Shown: piece after piece, positions 6,918 to 10,755 of the stretch
Layout of the letters: every line of letters starts with the position of its first letter
Position numbering within the stretch: position 1 is the stretch's first letter
From: Flavobacteriales bacterium
GTDB lineage: Bacteria > Bacteroidota > Bacteroidia > Flavobacteriales > UBA7430
Direction of reading: 5' to 3'
DNA length: 10,755 nt
NCBI GenBank assembly: GCA_024959975.1
Contig: JANXFM010000204.1
Location: forward strand, 1-10,755
Program-made: the position numbers and the translations under genes
The notes under the pieces: model-generated
Databases searched by the model: none
What the model was told of the DNA's origin: nothing
Seen by the model: the letters and a program-made list of their open reading frames with translations, nothing else

Positions 6918-9413
6918 TTGTCAGAAAAGTCCATACATAGTCTCCTTTTAAGCTTAATTCTATGGTGTTCAACAGCCTTATCTGCCGTAGCACAGCAAGT
7001 AAAACAGGATACTACTGCAAAAGCATCAGCCTTCTTAGCTTCTGAAGTGCAATACTTTGCAACAGACTCAAGTATTATTGATCTTCAAGGTAAAAAAGTA
7101 CTGCTCTATCATCAGGCACAAGTAAACTATGAGGACATAGAGCTTCAGGCAGAGCACATCATTCTAAATTGGAACGATAACACAGTTTACGCTGTTGGAT
7201 TACCTGATAGCACAGGAAAAATTATTGGCAAACCCATTTTTAAAGAAGGAGACAACACCTACCACTGTGAAAGCATTCTTTACAACTTCAATAGTAAAAA
7301 AGGAAAGATCAAAGGCATGAAAACCCAGGATGGCGAAGGGTACATTCATGGAGATCAACTCAAAAAGAGTGCCGACAACTCTATGTTCGTTGAACAAAGT
7401 AAATACACGACTTGTTCTGCTGAAGAACCACACTTCTACATAGGTGCTAAAAGACTAAAGATTATTCCTGACAATAAAATCGTAAGTGGTCCTGCAAACT
7501 TGGTTATTGCAGACATTCCAACGCCTTTATTTATTCCTTTCGGCTTCTTTCCCATACAAGGCAAACAAAGCTCAGGCTTGATCATGCCAACATACGGACA
7601 TTCAACGAACCGTGGTTATTACCTTAGAAACGGTGGTTGGTATTTCTCCGTCAATGAGCATATGGACTTAGCTCTAAAAGGGGACATTTACACCTTGGGT
7701 TCGTGGAAATTAAAAACTCAAAGTGCCTACAAAAAACGCTACGCATACAGTGGGAATTTTAGTCTTAGCTACTCAAAAAACCTATTGGGTGAAAAGGGAT
7801 TATCCAATTTTGAAGACAAAAGAGACTTCTTTATTAACTGGACGCACAAACAAGACCCTAAAGCGCATCCGAACAAACGTTTTAGTGCAAAAGTAAATGC
7901 AGGTTCGAGCAGTTTCAACAAAATGAACTCCTACAAAAGCAACGATTATTTAAAAAACACACTTAGCTCTAACGTTTCCTACAACTACTCCTGGCCGGAC
8001 AAACCCTTTAACCTTTCGGCTAACCTGCGCCACAACCAGAATACACTAAACAATTCAGTTAGCTTAAGTTTACCGGACCTTGCTTTTAGCATGAACAGGA
8101 TTAATCCATTCGAAAGAAAACAGGCATCAGGAAAACAAAAATGGTATGAGAAGATTAGTATGACTTACGCTGCCCATGCAAAAAACCAAATTGAAACTAC
8201 CGATAGTCTTTTGTTTAGAAGGGAAACAATAGACCAAATGAAATACGGTATTCAACACAAAATTCCGATCAGCAGCTCTTTCAAACTATTTAAATACATT
8301 AATGTGAGCCCTTCAGCCAATTACACAGAACGTTGGTATTTTAATCGCATTGAAAAGTCCTGGAATGAAGAATTGCTTTATGTAGAAAAAGACACTATTG
8401 GTGGTATGCGTGCCGTAAGAGATTTCAACACCAGCTTTCGGTTGAACACAAAGATTTATGGTCTGTACTCATTTAAATCTGAAAAAATTAAAGCCATCAG
8501 ACACGTCATTAGTCCAAGTTTATCTTTCACCTACCGACCGGACTTTAGTGAGGAAAAATGGGGCTATTACGATTGGACCACCATTGATACGCTCGGAAAC
8601 GAACAAATGTATTCGTATTACAATGAAGGAATTTACAGCACTGCCCCTTCGGGAAAATCGGGTAATATTAGTTTAAGTATCGACAATAATGTGGAATTAA
8701 AAGTCCGCAATTTAAACGACAGCATTGCTGAATACAAAAAGATCGCTCTGTTCAAAAGCCTGAACTTTAGAGGAAACTACAACCTTGCTGCCGACTCGTT
8801 CAAGTTGTCAAACCTAACTTTTACAGGTAGAACAGAGTTACTGCCTAAAATGAGCATTAAGTTTAATGGCTCCATAAATCCTTACCAAATGGATGAAAAT
8901 GGCTACAGAATTCATAAGTATGCCTGGAAGGACCAACTCTCATTAGGACGAATAACCAACTTTAGCTTCTCTGTGAATTGGAGTCTTAAAAACTCAAACA
9001 ACTCTAAGTCTGTAAAACGACCTCAAAATACTTCTGAAGAACAGTGGAATATGATACAAGACAGGTCTGACGACTACGTGGACTTTAACGTCCCATGGGA
9101 TATCGGCCTGGATTACAAATACAGTTACAGTAAACCCGGATTGGAGAAAACCGTTCGACAAACCTTTAACATTAGAGGAAACGTCCGCCTGACGGAAAAA
9201 TGGAAAATCGGTTTCCATTCGGGCTACGATTTCGATGCTAAAGACATCTCTTACACCTCGCTCGACTTTTACAGAGACCTGCATTGCTGGGAAATGCGAT
9301 TCAACTGGATTCCTTTCGGATTCCACCAAAGCTACAACCTCAGCATCAACGTAAAATCATCCATACTGCAAGACCTGAAGCTTAACAAACGTAAGAGTTT
9401 CTACGACTTTTAG
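6918..9413 (+). CDS. lptD: LPS-assembly outer-membrane protein LptD
   Basis: This 831-residue protein should insert lipopolysaccharide into the outer leaflet as the barrel of the Lpt bridge. A signal peptide (about 1-26, cut near AVA-QQ) is followed by an OstA-like beta-jellyroll (about 45-200), then a large beta-barrel to the C-terminal phenylalanine. Diagnostic for LptD are KYTTC (C166), GPANLVIADIPTPLFIPFGF with SSGLIMP just after it, and a late LHCWEMRF (C790). C166 and C790 appear to correspond to E. coli C173 and C724/C725, which form interdomain disulfides; the only other mature cysteine is C117. The start is TTG at 6918-6920: an in-frame TAA lies at 6906-6908, and no ATG precedes the signal peptide. 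No LptE-like gene is in the window. It is divergent from the amidase operon, and no terminator is visible after it. Confidence 0.92.
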   Translation: MSEKSIHSLLLSLILWCSTALSAVAQQVKQDTTAKASAFLASEVQYFATDSSIIDLQGKKVLLYHQAQVNYEDIELQAEHIILNWNDNTVYAVGLPDSTGKIIGKPIFKEGDNTYHCESILYNFNSKKGKIKGMKTQDGEGYIHGDQLKKSADNSMFVEQSKYTTCSAEEPHFYIGAKRLKIIPDNKIVSGPANLVIADIPTPLFIPFGFFPIQGKQSSGLIMPTYGHSTNRGYYLRNGGWYFSVNEHMDLALKGDIYTLGSWKLKTQSAYKKRYAYSGNFSLSYSKNLLGEKGLSNFEDKRDFFINWTHKQDPKAHPNKRFSAKVNAGSSSFNKMNSYKSNDYLKNTLSSNVSYNYSWPDKPFNLSANLRHNQNTLNNSVSLSLPDLAFSMNRINPFERKQASGKQKWYEKISMTYAAHAKNQIETTDSLLFRRETIDQMKYGIQHKIPISSSFKLFKYINVSPSANYTERWYFNRIEKSWNEELLYVEKDTIGGMRAVRDFNTSFRLNTKIYGLYSFKSEKIKAIRHVISPSLSFTYRPDFSEEKWGYYDWTTIDTLGNEQMYSYYNEGIYSTAPSGKSGNISLSIDNNVELKVRNLNDSIAEYKKIALFKSLNFRGNYNLAADSFKLSNLTFTGRTELLPKMSIKFNGSINPYQMDENGYRIHKYAWKDQLSLGRITNFSFSVNWSLKNSNNSKSVKRPQNTSEEQWNMIQDRSDDYVDFNVPWDIGLDYKYSYSKPGLEKTVRQTFNIRGNVRLTEKWKIGFHSGYDFDAKDISYTSLDFYRDLHCWEMRFNWIPFGFHQSYNLSINVKSSILQDLKLNKRKSFYDF

Positions 9414-9422
9414 GAGTTTTAC

Positions 9423-9460
9423 TTGGTAGTTGGTGGTTGTTAGTTGGTGGTTGGTGGTAG
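9423..9460. repeat. Degenerate 7-bp tandem repeat, five copies of TTGGTGG type
   Basis: Heptamers read TTGGTAG, TTGGTGG, TTGTTAG, TTGGTGG and TTGGTGG, then a partial TAG. The array starts 10 nt after the lptD stop codon. The unit is G/T-rich on the forward strand, unlike the neighbouring array at 9468-9537, but the period is the same. Its function is unknown. Confidence 0.8.
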
Positions 9461-9467
9461 AGCAAAT

Positions 9468-9537
9468 TCAATCTTCAACTTTTAATTTTCAATCTTTAAC
9501 TTTTAATCTTTAACTTTCGATTTTTAACTTTCTTTTT
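9468..9537. repeat. Degenerate 7-bp tandem repeat, about ten copies of TTAACTT type
   Basis: From 9468 successive heptamers read TCAATCT, TCAACTT, TTAATTT, TCAATCT, TTAACTT, TTAATCT, TTAACTT, TCGATTT, TTAACTT and TCTTTTT; the consensus is T(T/C)AA(C/T)(T/C)T. The array runs to within 2 nt of the ddl start codon, so any ddl-specific promoter or leader would have to lie inside it. No TAnnTTTG motif or Shine-Dalgarno is seen there. Copy-number change would alter the ddl leader length, which is a regulatory possibility but only inference. Confidence 0.8.
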
Positions 9538-9539
9538 AC

Positions 9540-10523
9540 ATGAAGAAAAACATAGCCATTCTTAGAGGAGGAGATTCCTCAGAAATAGCCATTTCCTTAA
9601 AAAGTGCCGAGGTTGTATCTCAGCATATCGACACCAATAAATACACTCCTTATCGGGTACATATTGAAGGTACGGATTGGCATGTAATCCATAACGAGCA
9701 AACCTATCCTATTGATAAAAATGATTTTTCATTTTCAACAGACGGTCGTAAGATTTGTTTTGATGGGGTGTTTATGGCTATTCATGGTACTCCCGGTGAA
9801 GATGGAGTTTTACAGAGCTATTTTGACTTGCTAAACATCCCTTACAATTGCTGTGGCAGCTTTGAATCTGCCATCACCTTTAACAAGGCTATGTGTAATG
9901 CCCTTTTGAAGCAATTCAATATCGCCAGTGCCAAAGCAGATCTTATCAATAAAGATGCTGAGTACGATCTTGAAGCAATCCAAAAAAAAATTGGACTACC
10001 TTGTTTTGTAAAACCTAATAGAGCGGGTTCAAGTTTTGGGATCTCTAAAGTCTCTAAAGAAAATCAATGGGAAGATGCCCTAAAAGATGCTTTTAAACAC
10101 GATGAACAAGTCATTATCGAAGCCTTTGTGGATGGTACTGAAGTTACCTGTGGTGTTATTGAAAAAGAAGGAGAGCTCATTGCTCTGCCTCTAACAGAAA
10201 TTGCCACAGAAAATGACTTTTTCGACTACGAAGCTAAATACGAAGGGAAAGCTCAGGAAATTACTCCGGCAAGAATAAGTGATGAGAATAGAGATCAGGT
10301 GCAATCGATAAGTAAAAACATTTACCGCATACTAAACTTAAATGGTATGGTTCGAATGGATTACATCATCGAAAAAAAACAGGCTTTCTTAATAGAGATC
10401 AACACGATTCCTGGTCTGTCAGAAGAAAGTATCATTCCGCAACAAGCCCAATGCTACGGCATAAGTTTAAAAGAGCTTTTTAATCTATCCATAGAAAATA
10501 TGTTTAGTCATGATAAAGCCTAA
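9540..10523 (+). CDS. ddl: D-alanine--D-alanine ligase
   Basis: This 327-residue cytoplasmic ATP-grasp enzyme joins two D-alanines to make the dipeptide for UDP-MurNAc-pentapeptide. Its length is typical of the family. Visible motifs are RGGDSSEIAISL with E15 (as E15 of E. coli DdlB), HGTPGEDG (83-89), the ATP-binding loop KPNRAGSSFGISKV (158-171), DYEAKY with Y234, and the metal-site residues D274 (RMDYI), E286 and N288 (EINTIPGL). The tyrosine in the DYEAKY motif fits D-Ala-D-Ala rather than D-Ala-D-Lac synthesis, where VanA-type ligases differ, so there is no sign of glycopeptide resistance. It follows lptD after 126 nt of heptamer repeats and overlaps meaB by 14 nt. Bacteroidota ligases commonly have the SIIPQQA-type ending seen here. 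Confidence 0.95.
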   Translation: MKKNIAILRGGDSSEIAISLKSAEVVSQHIDTNKYTPYRVHIEGTDWHVIHNEQTYPIDKNDFSFSTDGRKICFDGVFMAIHGTPGEDGVLQSYFDLLNIPYNCCGSFESAITFNKAMCNALLKQFNIASAKADLINKDAEYDLEAIQKKIGLPCFVKPNRAGSSFGISKVSKENQWEDALKDAFKHDEQVIIEAFVDGTEVTCGVIEKEGELIALPLTEIATENDFFDYEAKYEGKAQEITPARISDENRDQVQSISKNIYRILNLNGMVRMDYIIEKKQAFLIEINTIPGLSEESIIPQQAQCYGISLKELFNLSIENMFSHDKA

Positions 10524-10755
10524 AGAAACTCATAAAAAGAAAGCGTTTAGCCCTGAGGAATATGTTCAGGGACTTGCCGATGGCGACATCAGCATGTTGG
10601 GTAGAGCCATCACTATGGTTGAAAGCACCAAAACTGAACATCAGGAATTAGCACAACAGATCCTGGAAAAATGCATGCCGAAAACGGGTAAATCAATTCG
10701 CATTGGTATTACGGGGGTTCCGGGTGTTGGAAAAAGTACATTCATCGAAAGTTTC
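10510..10755 (+). CDS. meaB: MeaB/ArgK-type G3E GTPase, N-terminal part (runs off the window)
   Basis: The first 82 codons are visible. The ATG at 10510-10512 lies inside the end of ddl in the +1 frame, giving a 14-nt overlap. The protein begins with a lysine-rich stretch, then EEYVQGLADGDISMLGRAIT and VESTKTEHQELAQQIL, then RIGITGVPGVGKSTFIESF with a Walker A P-loop (G69-T77, GVPGVGKST). This N-terminal helical arm plus P-loop is characteristic of MeaB, the chaperone GTPase that loads and protects adenosylcobalamin-dependent methylmalonyl-CoA mutase. The older name ArgK (arginine transport kinase) is considered a misassignment. The remaining GTPase motifs lie beyond the window, as would any mutase genes. 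The overlap implies co-transcription with ddl, although the pathways are unrelated. Confidence 0.93.
   Translation, partial: MIKPKETHKKKAFSPEEYVQGLADGDISMLGRAITMVESTKTEHQELAQQILEKCMPKTGKSIRIGITGVPGVGKSTFIESF

Noticed and set aside
9423..9537. Replication origin or DnaA-box cluster
   Set aside because: The T-rich repeats resemble an unwinding element, but no DnaA-box consensus (TTATCCACA-like) is visible and no dnaA or dnaN gene is nearby.
9540..10523. Glycopeptide-resistance (VanA-like) ligase
   Set aside because: The active-site region has the DYEAKY tyrosine typical of D-Ala-D-Ala ligases, and no vanH or vanX neighbours are present.

Overview
This AT-rich window looks like a chromosomal core segment of a Bacteroidota, probably Flavobacteriales-like. 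The evidence is the kind of genes present: a Bacteroidota-type LptD, an amidase with a SPOR-like tail, an MCE protein ending in HPKRYVHFSLFG, and a split membrane Fe-S oxidoreductase followed by a small protein of a type I know from flavobacterial genomes. TAnnTTTG-like promoter elements and the lack of Shine-Dalgarno sequences also fit. No mobile element, phage gene, CRISPR array, tRNA or rRNA was seen.

Layout from left to right. The end of an outer-membrane beta-barrel gene (1-113) is followed by a strong intrinsic terminator. Next comes a forward gene for a five-helix membrane phosphotransferase of the LtaS/sulfatase superfamily (252-2105). It converges on a reverse-strand five-gene run read from 6850 down to 2165: zinc amidase with a SPOR-like domain, MCE/MlaD-type lipid-transport protein, membrane Fe-S protein with two ferredoxin-type clusters, CCG-domain Fe-S protein, and a 160-residue conserved protein of unknown function. 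Gaps are 32, 23, 1 and 1 nt, which suggests one operon. A short divergent promoter region (6851-6917) separates this operon from lptD (6918-9413). Then come ddl (9540-10523) and the start of meaB (10510 to the window edge), overlapping by 14 nt.

The left operon and lptD form an envelope-biogenesis neighbourhood: peptidoglycan hydrolysis, phospholipid traffic and LPS export, with D-Ala-D-Ala supply nearby. The two Fe-S genes resemble the halves of HdrDE/EtfD-like menaquinone-linked electron-transfer enzymes. They may feed electrons from a soluble donor into the quinone pool. Their tight coupling to the 160-residue protein is the best candidate here for an uncharacterised functional unit, although every gene belongs to a family I recognise.

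The most unusual non-coding signal is a set of degenerate tandem repeats, all with a 7-bp period but with three different unit sequences. One set fills the convergent junction near 2134-2168. The other two lie back to back between lptD and ddl (9423-9537). A 12-bp perfect inverted repeat also overlaps the stop codon of the LtaS-like gene.
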